From a bacterium (GTDB lineage Bacteria > JAJVIF01 > JAGGVT01), in assembly GCA_021157815.1 (NCBI GenBank), contig JAGGVT010000181.1, forward strand, positions 1 through 45,425: a DNA stretch of 45,425 nt, given 5' to 3'. Below are positions 8,580-17,324 of this stretch, in pieces. The first letter of the stretch is position 1. The number at the start of each line of letters is the position of its first letter. A program made the translations under genes and the position numbers. The notes beneath the pieces were generated by a model. That model did no database searches. It was not told where the DNA came from and worked only from the letters and a program-made list of their open reading frames with translations.

Positions 8580-9320
8580 ATGCCCGAATCGGAAAATAAA
8601 ATGCGCCTTCAATTGTTCCTGTCGCGCTGCGGTGTCGCAAGCCGACGTAAAGCCGCAATTCTTATCAATAGAGGCAAAGTTACTGTAAATGGGAAAATTG
8701 TGCGGGAGCCGTACCATAAAATCGACCCGGAAACAGACAAAGTGCTGTTCGAGGGTAAACAGCTTAAACTGACGAAATTCAAATTCTTTAAATTGTATAA
8801 ACCCGTTGGTGTTTTGTCTGCGATGAAGGACAGCCGTGGCAGAAGAACAATCGCGCATCTTATCCCGAAATCGTACGGCAAACTGTTTCCGGTAGGGCGT
8901 CTCGATTTGGACAGCGAGGGGCTTTTAATTCTCACGAATCATGGAGAAGCCGCGAATCGGATGATGCATCCGCGCTATCACTTCCCAAAGATTTATCATG
9001 TGATATTAAATAAATCGCCGATGAAGGTGGATTTGGTACGGATGTCGAGGGGAGTTGAAATAGAGGGCAAGCGCACTATTCCGGCGGCGTATGAATTAAT
9101 CGGCAAAGAGGGGTCAAAGCGTGTAAGGGTTGAAATAGTCGAGGGGAGAAAACGCCAGATTAAAATGGTATTCAGGAAGCTTGATTACAGAGTTGTAAAA
9201 TTAAAAAGGCTGTCGATTGGGCCGATTAAACTGGGTAATATGAAACCGGGAGAGATTCGCGATTTCACAATGGATGAATTATTCAACCTGCTTGGTTCGT
9301 TGGGCATTGCAGAGATTTAG
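8580..9320 (+). CDS. rluB: RluB/RsuA-family pseudouridine synthase
   Basis: Converts a specific uridine in ribosomal RNA to pseudouridine; bacterial RluB acts on 23S helix 80, but RsuA or RluE specificity cannot be excluded. It has 246 residues. An N-terminal S4 RNA-binding domain (MRLQLFLSRCGVASRRKA, about 8-60) precedes the catalytic domain with GRLDLDSEGLLILTN (106-120), whose first Asp (D109) is the catalytic residue. EGRKRQIKMVFRKLDYRVV is the conserved C-terminal motif. ATG start; it stands alone between repeat elements. Confidence 0.9.
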   Translation: MPESENKMRLQLFLSRCGVASRRKAAILINRGKVTVNGKIVREPYHKIDPETDKVLFEGKQLKLTKFKFFKLYKPVGVLSAMKDSRGRRTIAHLIPKSYGKLFPVGRLDLDSEGLLILTNHGEAANRMMHPRYHFPKIYHVILNKSPMKVDLVRMSRGVEIEGKRTIPAAYELIGKEGSKRVRVEIVEGRKRQIKMVFRKLDYRVVKLKRLSIGPIKLGNMKPGEIRDFTMDELFNLLGSLGIAEI

Positions 9321-9350
9321 GGTTGGAGAATGGCATCATCACCTGGGTTG

Positions 9351-9497
9351 GCTGTCATTCTGAGCGAAGCGAAGGATCTATGTTCCTTTGCATGAATGAT
9401 TAAATCTGAAGATGGATATTTACGTTATCGCGAATAGATTCTTCGCTACGCTCAGAATGACAATTTTTGCCGTTTCCCTGAGTTCTGACACATCTTC
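9351..9497. repeat. Family G element 2
   Basis: The inner arms CTGTCATTCTGAGCGAAGCG and TACGCTCAGAATGACA and the right end GTTCTGACACATCTTC match G element 1. The middle shares ATGATTAAAYCTGA. The left terminus is not recognisable. Confidence 0.6.
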
Positions 9498-9580
9498 AAT
9501 ACTGTTACATTACTCTCATTTTGAAAGCAATTCAGTGTCTTTTAATAAACAAGCATTATAGAAAGAAAGCATTTTCTTGC

Positions 9581-9609
9581 AAAAAAAGCCCCGACTATAT
9601 GCCGGGGCT
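9581..9609 (-). terminator. Rho-independent terminator of the outer-membrane protein gene
   Basis: On the minus strand AGCCCCGGCATATAGTCGGGGCT is a GC-rich hairpin followed by a run of seven T, 25 bp after the stop codon. Confidence 0.85.
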
Positions 9610-9633
9610 GAAATACCAAAACCTGGTGCGTTT

Positions 9634-10335
9634 CTATACAGATCCACCATCTTTGGTTATGTCGGTGAAGTCCGCATCGAACCCAAGCTCGAGAATAATC
9701 ATTGTATCTTCACTTACGCTGTCCCAGCTAACCCAGCCGGCCAGATCAACATGCTTGACCCACTGGTACTCGAGACCGCCAGAAATGATATTCTCATTAT
9801 TATCGTCGAAGCCAAGATAATCCAAGCGGAATTGCCACTTGTCGTTCTTCCAATCTATTCCAGCGAAGAAATTGTTATCTTCACTGTCAAAATGGATGAA
9901 ACCAAGATAGCCAGCAATATTTGGATTCAGCTGCTTGCTGATAACCAAATAAGGCTGAGGATCGTCCATTCCGCGGCCTTGTGTGCCCTGGATATTCTCT
10001 ACTCCGACAGCGAGTCCGATTACGTCCCCATCCCTGAGCTCGTCCCATACCTGATATTTGGCTGAGAGTTTGAAAGGACCAACCGGCCTGTTAAGGTTCC
10101 AGTCAAATCCAATTTCAAGTTTATCCCAGACTACACCATAAAGAGCGCTGGTCATAAAACGACCCTTCTCGATGTCGTCATCGAGGAAGACCCTGCAATC
10201 CCATTCCCACTGTCCAAGTTCTTTGGTCTGCGGAATCGGAATTGTGTTAAGGTCTGTAGTCGCTGCGAATGCTCCAACAGCGAATAACAGGTTAGCGATG
10301 AGGGCCACTGTAAAGACTAAATAAATCTTTTTCAA
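9634..10335 (-). CDS. Small predicted outer-membrane beta-barrel protein
   Basis: Exported protein of 233 residues without a recognised family. A Sec signal peptide (MKKIYLVFTVALIANLLFAV, cleavage near AFA) is followed by alternating polar/aromatic strands such as WEWDCRVFLDD, KLEIGFDWNL, FKLSAKYQVW, WQFRLDYLGF and GGLEYQWV, typical of an 8-10 strand barrel. It starts at TTG with GGGAGGAG seven bases upstream, a strong ribosome site. Its long leader, own terminator and strong ribosome site suggest an abundant, regulated product. The function is unknown. Confidence 0.65.
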   Translation of the reverse strand: MKKIYLVFTVALIANLLFAVGAFAATTDLNTIPIPQTKELGQWEWDCRVFLDDDIEKGRFMTSALYGVVWDKLEIGFDWNLNRPVGPFKLSAKYQVWDELRDGDVIGLAVGVENIQGTQGRGMDDPQPYLVISKQLNPNIAGYLGFIHFDSEDNNFFAGIDWKNDKWQFRLDYLGFDDNNENIISGGLEYQWVKHVDLAGWVSWDSVSEDTMIILELGFDADFTDITKDGGSV

Positions 10336-10440
10336 CTTTGGCTCCTCCCGGAAAAAATGTAGGGTAATGAGGTACTTTTCCGGACTTTCGCCTTAGGTTT
10401 CGGTTTACCCATGATTCCCTCTGCCAAGAAAAATCATAGG
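10336..10440 (-). promoter_or_regulatory. Structured 5' leader, possible riboswitch
   Basis: On the minus strand GGGTAA and TTACCC can close a stem around ACCGAAACCTAAGGCGAAAG and TCCGG, with the ribosome site just downstream. GTAAACC, CCTAAG and GCGAAAG recall GEMM (c-di-GMP-I) leaders, but the conserved GACGCAAAGC is absent, so I do not assign a class. Confidence 0.3.
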
Positions 10441-10644
10441 TTACTTTGAGGGATATTAACCCTCGTTAAGTCAATTGAGTATATCAAAGTAATTCCCAAT
10501 TGTCCACATACTCAACATTTTCGTAAAAAAATATCGAAAAAAATTATTTCCGTACTTTTTTACGTTCATGCATTACTCATGTCATAATATCGCCTTTTGT
10601 GTGGTTGAACTTAACCTTATTCTTATAAGGTCTATTTATACCCA

Positions 10645-11455
10645 CCCTAAATCCGCGATTGGATTTTTTAAAACAAAAAAGGCATGAAGAAACCTTGTTG
10701 GCATACTAAGATTAGGCTAATTTGACCAAATGCCAAAGAACCAACAGGGTGAAAAAATTATGCCACAAACCGTTCTACCATACAAGCTTGAAAAAACAAA
10801 AGATACGATTACTCCGCATAGCGGATTAGCATTAATAGGCGAATTTGCGCATGGATTAGGACTGCCGGGGAAACTGGATCGCCATGATGCCATTGCCTGG
10901 CAGTAATGCGGGATACAAGCCATCAGAGCATGTAATGCCGCTGATCGTGCTTCGCAAGCCGTATCAACAGAAACTGTTTGAAGAAAGCGATACGAACCAG
11001 CGATTTGCGGCAATTGCCAGCAACCGTGATGGCGCTGCGGAGGAAATTGTCGGATGGTATAATCAGCGCGGGGAAACAAGTGAGAACCGTATAAAGGAAC
11101 TGAAAATTGGATTCGGGATGGAACGTATGCCCTGCGGGGAACTTGAGGCGAACGCTGTGTTCTTCAGGATCGGAGTGCTTGCATACAACCTGTTCGAGAA
11201 GGAGGTGAGAGCACGTTGCTCAAAACTCGCCTGGGGCTACGCTCAGGCGATCTAGAAACAATAAAATTTACTTTTATTTGTGAAGGGTTGGCTTAGCTTT
11301 TGCTGAGTATCAAGTAATGACAATAACCAACCTTAGAAAACTCTTATTAAGGATTAAATAAAGCAGTTACTGTACACGTATCCGCCGCAAATCATTGAAA
11401 AAGCCTTGAAACCACCATCGAAAAATCATCATAAATTCCAATCGCGGATTTTGGG
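10645..11455 (+). mobile_element. Decayed IS1380-like insertion sequence
   Basis: Inverted ends CCCTAAATCCGCGATTGG (10645-10662) and CCAATCGCGGATTTTGGG (11438-11455) match at 17 of 18 positions. They enclose remnants of an IS1380-type transposase. The element is about 0.8 kb, roughly half the normal size, and no target duplication is visible. Confidence 0.75.
10760..11255 (+). pseudogene. IS1380-family transposase remnant
   Basis: The N-terminal piece begins MPQTVLPYKLEKTKD and continues TPHSGLALIGEFAHGLGLPG, matching the start of IS1380 transposases, then stops at 10904-10906. The reading frame moves by +1 near 10884 (PLPGSNAGYKPSEHVMPLI). A large internal deletion joins it to the C-terminal piece (GWYNQRGETSENRIKELKIG and FFRIGVLAYNLFE). 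About 165 codons remain of the usual 430-450, and the catalytic core is lost. Confidence 0.8.
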
Positions 11456-11488
11456 TCAACCTGCCGACTGCGCGAAATGTCCCATAGG

Positions 11489-11497
11489 TGTTATAAT
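11489..11497 (+). promoter_or_regulatory. Extended -10 element before hslU
   Basis: TGTTATAAT forms an extended -10 (TG, one base, TATAAT) 24 bp before the first possible start codon. No good -35 is seen. Confidence 0.4.
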
Positions 11498-11520
11498 AAA
11501 CGGCTTTTCAAATTCTATGA

Positions 11521-12963
11521 GTGATGGATGAAATGATTGCTGATCAATTGAAATTACAATCGTCCAGCCTGACACCGGGCGAGATAGTAAAACGTCTTGA
11601 TATGTACATAGTCGGGCAGGACAATGCGAAAAAGGCGGTTGCGATTGCGCTTCGCAACCGATTCCGACGCCAACAGGTTACGGGTGAGATCAAGGATGAG
11701 ATAATGCCCAAGAACATCCTGATGATTGGACCCACAGGCGTTGGTAAAACCGAAATAGCGCGGCGGCTCGCGAGGCTGGCGGAGAGCCCTTTCGTGAAAG
11801 TCGAAGCTACCAAATTCACCGAGGTCGGCTACATGGGGCGGGATGTCGAGGGCATGATTCGCGACCTGATGGAAAAATCTGTCGCGATGCTTAAAGCCTC
11901 CCGCATGGGTGAAGTCGAGGAACTTGCTGACCAACACGCCGTTGATACATTGGTAGATGCTGTCCATCCATACCCGAAACGCCCAAAAGCCATGCCCCAG
12001 CACGAGGAAATAACCAAAGAGGAGAGTTTGTTCAAGCCGAAGGAACTGCCGCCATCCCCACTGGAAGGAGACCTTTATCCGCAAATCACGCGGCTTCGTG
12101 AACGGTTCAGGCTGAAACTTTTAAATGATGAAGTGGATGATGAAACAGTCGAACTTGAACTTGACGATTCGCAGCCGCGAATGATTGAGATATTCTCATC
12201 GGCGGGAATCGAGGAAATGGGTCTGAACTTTCAGGAGATGTTCGGTGAGATGGTTCCCAAAAAGAAGAAGAAACGCAAACTGCCGATTCGTGAGGCTCGC
12301 GCGATTCTCAAAAGCAATGAAGCCCAGAAACTTCTCGACATGGATGCCATTGTTCGCGACGCTCAAACAAAATGCGAACAGACAGGGATCATTTTTGTAG
12401 ATGAAATTGACAAAATCGTTGGAAGCGAACGCACAACCGGACCTGATGTTTCCCGCGAGGGTGTTCAGCGAGATATCCTGCCGCTTGTCGAGGGCGCTAC
12501 TGTAATCACGAAATACGGCCCCATTCGAACGCATCACATGCTGTTTATCGGTGCGGGCGCGTTTCACATGTCCAAGCCAAGCGACCTTATTCCGGAGTTC
12601 CAGGGGCGATTCCCTATCAGAGTCGAACTTGACAACCTTAACGCTGATGATTTCAAACGTATCCTTGTTGAACCCAAAAACGCGCTAACCCGACAGTATC
12701 AGGCGCTTTTGAAAACAGAAAAAGTGAAATTGACTTTCACCGATGACGGCATAGATGAAATCAGTGAAATATCATTCAGAGTAAATGAAGAAACGGAAAA
12801 TATCGGTGCGCGACGCCTTCACACTGTTCTCGAAAAAGTGCTGGAGAAAATCCTGTTTGAATCGCCATCGAAAACCAAAAAGGTCGTTGTTGACGCTGAT
12901 TATGTCAAAAAGCACGTTGGAGACATCGCGAAGGACCACGATTTGAGCCGGTATATTTTGTAA
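11521..12963 (+). CDS. hslU: HslU (ClpY), ATPase of the HslUV protease
   Basis: AAA+ unfoldase that feeds proteins to the HslV peptidase. It has 480 residues. Walker A GPTGVGKTE (70-78), Walker B IIFVDEID (290-297), sensor region FQGRFPIRVEL, and the C-terminal tail ending SRYIL that docks into HslV are all present. The I domain (about 111-245) is acidic and variable. The pore loop reads GYMG (103-106) where GYVG is usual. Starts GTG (11521), ATG (11524) and ATG (11533) are all possible. hslV is not adjacent, although the two genes are usually paired. Confidence 0.95.
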   Translation: MMDEMIADQLKLQSSSLTPGEIVKRLDMYIVGQDNAKKAVAIALRNRFRRQQVTGEIKDEIMPKNILMIGPTGVGKTEIARRLARLAESPFVKVEATKFTEVGYMGRDVEGMIRDLMEKSVAMLKASRMGEVEELADQHAVDTLVDAVHPYPKRPKAMPQHEEITKEESLFKPKELPPSPLEGDLYPQITRLRERFRLKLLNDEVDDETVELELDDSQPRMIEIFSSAGIEEMGLNFQEMFGEMVPKKKKKRKLPIREARAILKSNEAQKLLDMDAIVRDAQTKCEQTGIIFVDEIDKIVGSERTTGPDVSREGVQRDILPLVEGATVITKYGPIRTHHMLFIGAGAFHMSKPSDLIPEFQGRFPIRVELDNLNADDFKRILVEPKNALTRQYQALLKTEKVKLTFTDDGIDEISEISFRVNEETENIGARRLHTVLEKVLEKILFESPSKTKKVVVDADYVKKHVGDIAKDHDLSRYIL

Positions 12964-13016
12964 ATGCTTTGCCGGCTTAAAGTCTGTTGAAGAAGGCAGA
13001 TAGAAAATTGACGAAT

Positions 13017-13172
13017 CGTAACCCGGTCATGCCGTCTTGTGCTTAGTTGACAATTTTCAATAATGCAAATCAGGCATGCCGGGAAAGTGGTTATTTATGC
13101 GAGACCCCGGCATGCCTGATTCACCTAATAGGTAATTGTTTATTTTATTCGGGATGGCATGACCGGGTTACG
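13017..13172. repeat. Nested double palindrome (family I)
   Basis: The outer arms CGTAACCCGGTCATGCC (13017-13033) and its perfect complement (13156-13172) enclose a second perfect 16-bp pair, AATCAGGCATGCCGGG (13068-13083 and 13106-13121). The gap after hslU therefore holds two concentric inverted repeats, with A-like TCTGTTGAAG and CTTTTCAACA further outside. Confidence 0.75.
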
Positions 13173-13260
13173 GTTGAAATCGACCTTTTCAACAGCGATT
13201 TGCCACAAAGAAATTCGGCATTTAACCGATAAATTAAAACAGATTAAGTTATATTAAGGT

Positions 13261-13290
13261 TTGACACGCTCCGATTAATGCAGCTATAAT
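13261..13290 (+). promoter_or_regulatory. Consensus sigma70-type promoter of cdaA operon
   Basis: TTGACA (13261-13266) and TATAAT (13285-13290), both perfect consensus hexamers 18 bp apart, lie about 80 bp before the cdaA start. Confidence 0.75.
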
Positions 13291-13370
13291 TTAGCTGGCG
13301 CCGGGGTATAAGCTGAACCTGCTTGAATCTGGGCGCCTTCTTATATTTTTAGGTGTAATCAAATAAACAA

Positions 13371-14174
13371 GTGTACGATTTACTTATACATATTCTCGAT
13401 TTCTTCATTCTCTGGTTGATTGTTTTTTCCATCCTCCTTTTGATAAAACGAACCAGAGCGACTCAGATGCTTCTGGGCATAATGTTGTTTTTCCTTCTTT
13501 TTGCCGCCGCTGTAATCCTGCCGCTTCCATCGCTGTCGTTTATTTTCTCCAAGTTGGTAACAATTCTGGCTGTTGCCGTTTTGATAATTTTCCAGCCGGA
13601 AATCAGGCGGCTGTTCGAGAGAGCCGGACACCGTGGATGGTTCCTTCCACTTGTCGGGCGAGCCAACAAGGGAGAGCTCGAGCGAATGATTGAAATCCTG
13701 GTGCAGGCATCCGAGCGGTTTGCCCGCGTGCGAATTGGCGCGATTATCGTCTGGGAGCAGGATATAGGCCTTAACGATTACCTCGACACCGGCGTGGAAT
13801 TGAATATCGAAACCAGTGTCGATTTTCTTGAAACATTATTTTTCCCAAACAACCCAATGCATGACGGAGCGGTTATTATTCGAGGTTCAAAAATCATTGG
13901 CGCGAGATGTTATCTGCCATTAACCGACAATCCGATGCTGCCATCCCATTTCGGAACGCGCCACCGCGCCGCTGTGGGAATAACAGAGGTGTCAGACGCC
14001 ATAGTAATCGTTGTTTCAGAGGAACGCGGCGAAACAAGCGTGGCGCATAGTGGAAAAATCGCTGAAAATCTGAAACCCGTTACAGTCAGGCACCAGCTTC
14101 ATTCCATAGTCTTCCCGCGCACGACCACATCATCTAAACTGCCATCAGACGAGGAGTCACAGCACGCGACATGA
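13371..14174 (+). CDS. cdaA: Diadenylate cyclase CdaA
   Basis: Makes cyclic di-AMP from two ATP at the inner membrane. It has 267 residues. Three N-terminal transmembrane helices (about 10-26, 32-50, 57-74) precede the DAC domain, with the catalytic DGA motif (D165-A167, in MHDGAVII) and RHR motif (R197-R199, in GTRHRAA). The start is GTG. It is followed by the CdaR regulator with an ATGA overlap and then glmM, the conserved cdaA-cdaR-glmM order known from Firmicutes. c-di-AMP would link potassium/osmotic balance to cell-wall synthesis. Confidence 0.95.
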   Translation: MYDLLIHILDFFILWLIVFSILLLIKRTRATQMLLGIMLFFLLFAAAVILPLPSLSFIFSKLVTILAVAVLIIFQPEIRRLFERAGHRGWFLPLVGRANKGELERMIEILVQASERFARVRIGAIIVWEQDIGLNDYLDTGVELNIETSVDFLETLFFPNNPMHDGAVIIRGSKIIGARCYLPLTDNPMLPSHFGTRHRAAVGITEVSDAIVIVVSEERGETSVAHSGKIAENLKPVTVRHQLHSIVFPRTTTSSKLPSDEESQHAT

Positions 14175-15400
14175 TTATCATTCGTCAAAATATCGGGATT
14201 GCTATCATTGCGCTGATTGTCGCTTTATTAATAAAAAGTTACGTTTGGATTATCGACCCGCCAACATCCGTTGAATTGGTAAACATTCATGTGCAGCCCA
14301 AGAATATTCCAATCGGATTGAGTGTGTCCAGAATCATTCCGGACAGAATTGAACTTGAATTGAATGGCCCCAAGAGTAAAATCGAAACTCTGCGTAATCG
14401 TGATTTGACTGCGATTGCCGATTTGGCCGGCATAGAAGAAGAGGGAGAATATCAAGTAAGAATCCGCCTGTCACAAAGCCGCTTCCAGGGAGTGAGAAGC
14501 CAAATCCATCCTGATAATGTAATGGTAATAGTTGGCCGATATCAAAAGAAATTTTTCTCTCCCGAGAAGATTATCTCAGGCGATTTCATCGGCAATAGAA
14601 AGATATCAAAGATTGACGGCCTTCCTGACACAATCGAGGTTTCCGGCAGCCTGACATCCCTGGAAAATGTGCAAAAGGTTGTTTATGAGATAGATGTCAA
14701 CCATCCGGGCGATTCGTTCACCCAGGAAGTAAAATTCAACGTGATAAGCAACGAAGAAAAAATAATCACGAACCTTAAAGTCGATCCTGAATCCGTGGAA
14801 ATAAAAGTGCATCTCTGCGAGCATACTATCAGCCAGACGCTTCCGGTTGTGCTTAATATCAGCGGCACTCCCGCAACGGATTACTCAATTGAATCGCAGG
14901 AAATCTCACCGTTATATGTTGAGGTCAGCGGTGCTCCGGATATCCTCAGGAAATTGAGCAGAATCGAAACTGAAAGAATATCAATCAGTGGCAGAAAATC
15001 TGATATTAACAGGGATATCAACCTCGTTGCTCCGAATCCGGACATTACGCTTAACCCGGAAACAGTCAGAGTCAAAGTGGCTATTACACAGGTTGCGGCA
15101 AGGCGTGAGATAAAGAACATTTTAATTGAAGTCAGGCGCAGGAAAAATGGATACAAATATTCACTTGAAACATCAACTGTTGATGTTCTAATCCAGGGGT
15201 CAATGTCAAAAATGAATAACCTTGACCTGAATCTCATCAAGCCGAGCGTGGATGTCTCCGCAATCCAGGCAGGCAGGCATACAGTTAAGCTTAACGCCGG
15301 ACTGCCATCGGGAGTCTCGCTTATCAGCATGAATCCTGCTGAAGTTGTGTTAATTGTGGAAAAAACGGAGGAAGGCAAAACTTCTTCCCCTGTTGAATAA
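14171..15400 (+). CDS. cdaR: CdaR-type YbbR-domain protein
   Basis: Membrane-anchored regulator of CdaA, 409 residues. A single N-terminal transmembrane segment (IGIAIIALIVALLIKSYVW) is followed by extracytoplasmic YbbR repeats recognisable by the recurring pattern of PDRIELELNGPKSKI, PDTIEVSGSLTSLENVQKV, PLYVEVSGAPDILRKLSRI and VDVLIQGSMSKMNNLDLNL, so about four repeats. In Firmicutes the homologue modulates CdaA activity. It overlaps cdaA by 4 bp. Confidence 0.9.
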   Translation: MIIIRQNIGIAIIALIVALLIKSYVWIIDPPTSVELVNIHVQPKNIPIGLSVSRIIPDRIELELNGPKSKIETLRNRDLTAIADLAGIEEEGEYQVRIRLSQSRFQGVRSQIHPDNVMVIVGRYQKKFFSPEKIISGDFIGNRKISKIDGLPDTIEVSGSLTSLENVQKVVYEIDVNHPGDSFTQEVKFNVISNEEKIITNLKVDPESVEIKVHLCEHTISQTLPVVLNISGTPATDYSIESQEISPLYVEVSGAPDILRKLSRIETERISISGRKSDINRDINLVAPNPDITLNPETVRVKVAITQVAARREIKNILIEVRRRKNGYKYSLETSTVDVLIQGSMSKMNNLDLNLIKPSVDVSAIQAGRHTVKLNAGLPSGVSLISMNPAEVVLIVEKTEEGKTSSPVE

Positions 15401-15416
15401 CCGGTGGAATAATTCC

Positions 15417-15556
15417 ATTAGGTCAAATTACCCATTAGGTCGAATTACCCGTCAGGTCGAATTAACCCGTAAGGTCGAATAAACCCGTTAGGTCAAATTA
15501 CCCGTCAGATCGAATAAACCCGTTAGGTCAAATTACCCGTAAGGTCGAATAAACCC
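15417..15556 (+). repeat. Array J2: eight 17/18-bp units
   Basis: Eight units alternate between 17 bp (GTTAGGTCAAATTACCC) and 18 bp (GTAAGGTCGAATAAACCC) and run directly into GTCATTCCCGCGAAAG. They begin 17 bp after the cdaR stop codon. Confidence 0.85.
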
Positions 15557-15571
15557 GTCATTCCCGCGAAA

Positions 15572-15702
15572 GGGGCTGTTGAAAAAAGGCTGAATGTAGG
15601 GGGTAGGTCTCTGTGCCTACCCTAAAGATTGGCATAAATACAGGGCAACCACGGAGAGTTGCCCCTACGGTCTGGGATATAATAGGCTTTTTCAACAGCC
15701 CC
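15572..15702 (+). repeat. Family A element, copy 3 (131 bp)
   Basis: Nearly identical to copy 1. It splits a hairpin as CCCGCGAAAG and CGAAAGC, with CGAAAG at both junctions. Here the right half of the hairpin has decayed to GAAAGCTGAAAT. Confidence 0.85.
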
Positions 15703-15749
15703 GAAAGCTGAAATGACAGAATCTTGTTTCGCTGAAGTGACAGAATCTT

Positions 15750-15800
15750 GTCATTAACAGTAGTTTGTCATTGACAGTAGTTTATCATTCCGGCGAAAGT
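15750..15800 (+). repeat. Three further 17-bp units
   Basis: GTCATTAACAGTAGTTT, GTCATTGACAGTAGTTT and ATCATTCCGGCGAAAGT are consecutive 17-mers. They follow a 24-bp unit (GTTTCGCTGAAG plus TGACAGAATCTT). Confidence 0.55.
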
Positions 15801-15858
15801 CGGTTCTTTAGTCTGTCCTCAAAAATCCATCCTTTTCCAGAGGTTTCAACAGTTTGGT

Positions 15859-15888
15859 TTGCGTACGATTTGAAAAATGAACTATAAT
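15859..15888 (+). promoter_or_regulatory. Predicted promoter of glmM
   Basis: TTGCGT (15859-15864) and a perfect TATAAT (15883-15888), 18 bp apart, precede the glmM start by about 60 bp. The repeat block may therefore separate glmM transcription from cdaA-cdaR. Confidence 0.5.
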
Positions 15889-15946
15889 TATAATTGTTGC
15901 TGATTTAATAATCGCGACTTGGATGTCGTATGGATTGGAGAATTTA

Positions 15947-17323
15947 TTGGCTGAACGTTTTGGCACAGATGGAATCAGGGGTGTGGCGAATGATGTCCTC
16001 ACAGGGGATTTCGTGTTCAAACTCGCCCTTACTATGGCTGAATTGATGCATCAGGATGGCATTTCAGGCGAAGTCTTTATCGGAAAAGACACTCGCTTAA
16101 GTTCCGATATGCTCGAACACGCCATGGCATCGGGATTCATGTCGCGAGGATTCGATGTCATCTCCATGGGAGTAGTCCCAACTGCCGGACTGGCTCACGC
16201 GACAAAAGTGCACGGCGGAATCTTGGGAGTCATGATTTCGGCATCCCATAACCAGATAATTGACAACGGCGTGAAGTTTTTTAACGTCAGGGGAATGAAA
16301 CTGGATGAGGAAGAAGAGCGCAGAATAGAAAAAGCGCTCGATGAACAACTCTTCGCCGGATTGGAATTATCCCCAACAGAACTTGGCTCATACAAAGTGC
16401 CGGATGAACTTCACAGGAATTATATAGAACACCTCAAATCCATCCCGACGAGTGATTTATCCGGGATGAAAATAATACTCGACACGGCTCACGGCGCGGC
16501 GTGCGGATACGCCGCCGAGGTTTTCTCAGCCCTCGGCGCTGAAATCGAAACCCTCCACGATGAACCTGACGGCAGTCGTATCAATGTTGACTGCGGGTCG
16601 AATTATCCCGATATAGTCTGTGAGAAAATGAAAAATCAGGACGCGCATCTGGGTGTGGCATTCGATGGCGATGCCGACAGGGCAATTCTGATTGACGAAA
16701 ATGGTAAATTGGTCAACGGTGATCAGGTGCTCGCGATGTGGGGACTTCACAAACTATCGAATAACAATCTTCGAAACAACACTATTGTTGGAACGGTTCT
16801 ATCCAATCAGGGGCTTGAAATCGTTCTTCAGGAAAATGGCGGCAAACTGATTCGCACCGATGTCGGCGATAAATACATCATGCGTAAAATGGTCGAGGAT
16901 GACTATGAAATCGGCGGTGAACAGTCAGGGCACATTATCTTCCTGGATCATTTCCTTACCGGCGACGGAATTGCTACGGCGTTGAAAGTCGCTGATCTGA
17001 TGAGGATTACAAATGAACCGTTATCCAAACTCGCGGATAAATTCACGCCGTACCCGCAGGTCGCGCTGAATGTGCCGACTACGGATAGGACATCGTGGAA
17101 AAGCGATGACACTCTCAAGGAAATCGCCGAGAATCTTGAACAGGAAGTCCGGGAGAAAGCCAATGGCCGTCTTCTTATCAGGGCATCGGGAACGCAGCCG
17201 CTGATTCGAATCATGGTCGAGGCGGAGGATTCGGATGTCGCAAACAGTGTCGCGGAACGAATGCGCGATTCTTTCAGGGAGTACTGCAAAAAAAACGGCA
17301 CATTAATTCTGCCGAAAAGATAA
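15947..17323 (+). CDS. glmM: Phosphoglucosamine mutase GlmM
   Basis: Converts glucosamine-6-phosphate to glucosamine-1-phosphate for UDP-GlcNAc, the precursor of peptidoglycan and lipopolysaccharide. It has 458 residues from the TTG at 15947, chosen because GGAG lies six bases upstream and the family starts at this point (AERFGTDGIRG). An ATG at 15923 would add eight residues. Visible are the phosphoserine loop MISASHN (Ser about 100), the metal loop DGDADR, the sugar loop GGEQSGHI and the phosphate-binding RASGTQPLIRIMVEA. Its place after cdaA-cdaR fits the known CdaA-GlmM interaction. Confidence 0.95.
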   Translation: MAERFGTDGIRGVANDVLTGDFVFKLALTMAELMHQDGISGEVFIGKDTRLSSDMLEHAMASGFMSRGFDVISMGVVPTAGLAHATKVHGGILGVMISASHNQIIDNGVKFFNVRGMKLDEEEERRIEKALDEQLFAGLELSPTELGSYKVPDELHRNYIEHLKSIPTSDLSGMKIILDTAHGAACGYAAEVFSALGAEIETLHDEPDGSRINVDCGSNYPDIVCEKMKNQDAHLGVAFDGDADRAILIDENGKLVNGDQVLAMWGLHKLSNNNLRNNTIVGTVLSNQGLEIVLQENGGKLIRTDVGDKYIMRKMVEDDYEIGGEQSGHIIFLDHFLTGDGIATALKVADLMRITNEPLSKLADKFTPYPQVALNVPTTDRTSWKSDDTLKEIAENLEQEVREKANGRLLIRASGTQPLIRIMVEAEDSDVANSVAERMRDSFREYCKKNGTLILPKR

Positions 17324-17324
17324 C

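Noticed and set aside
10336-10440. Assigning the leader to the c-di-GMP-I riboswitch class
   Set aside because: The conserved GACGCAAAGC segment and the P2 helix are not found, so only a structured leader is claimed.
10717-11079. 120-codon minus-strand frame in the IS remnant
   Set aside because: The forward strand matches an IS1380 transposase, and the reverse frame is a by-product.
15417-15556. CRISPR-like array
   Set aside because: Units are contiguous with no spacers and no cas genes are present.
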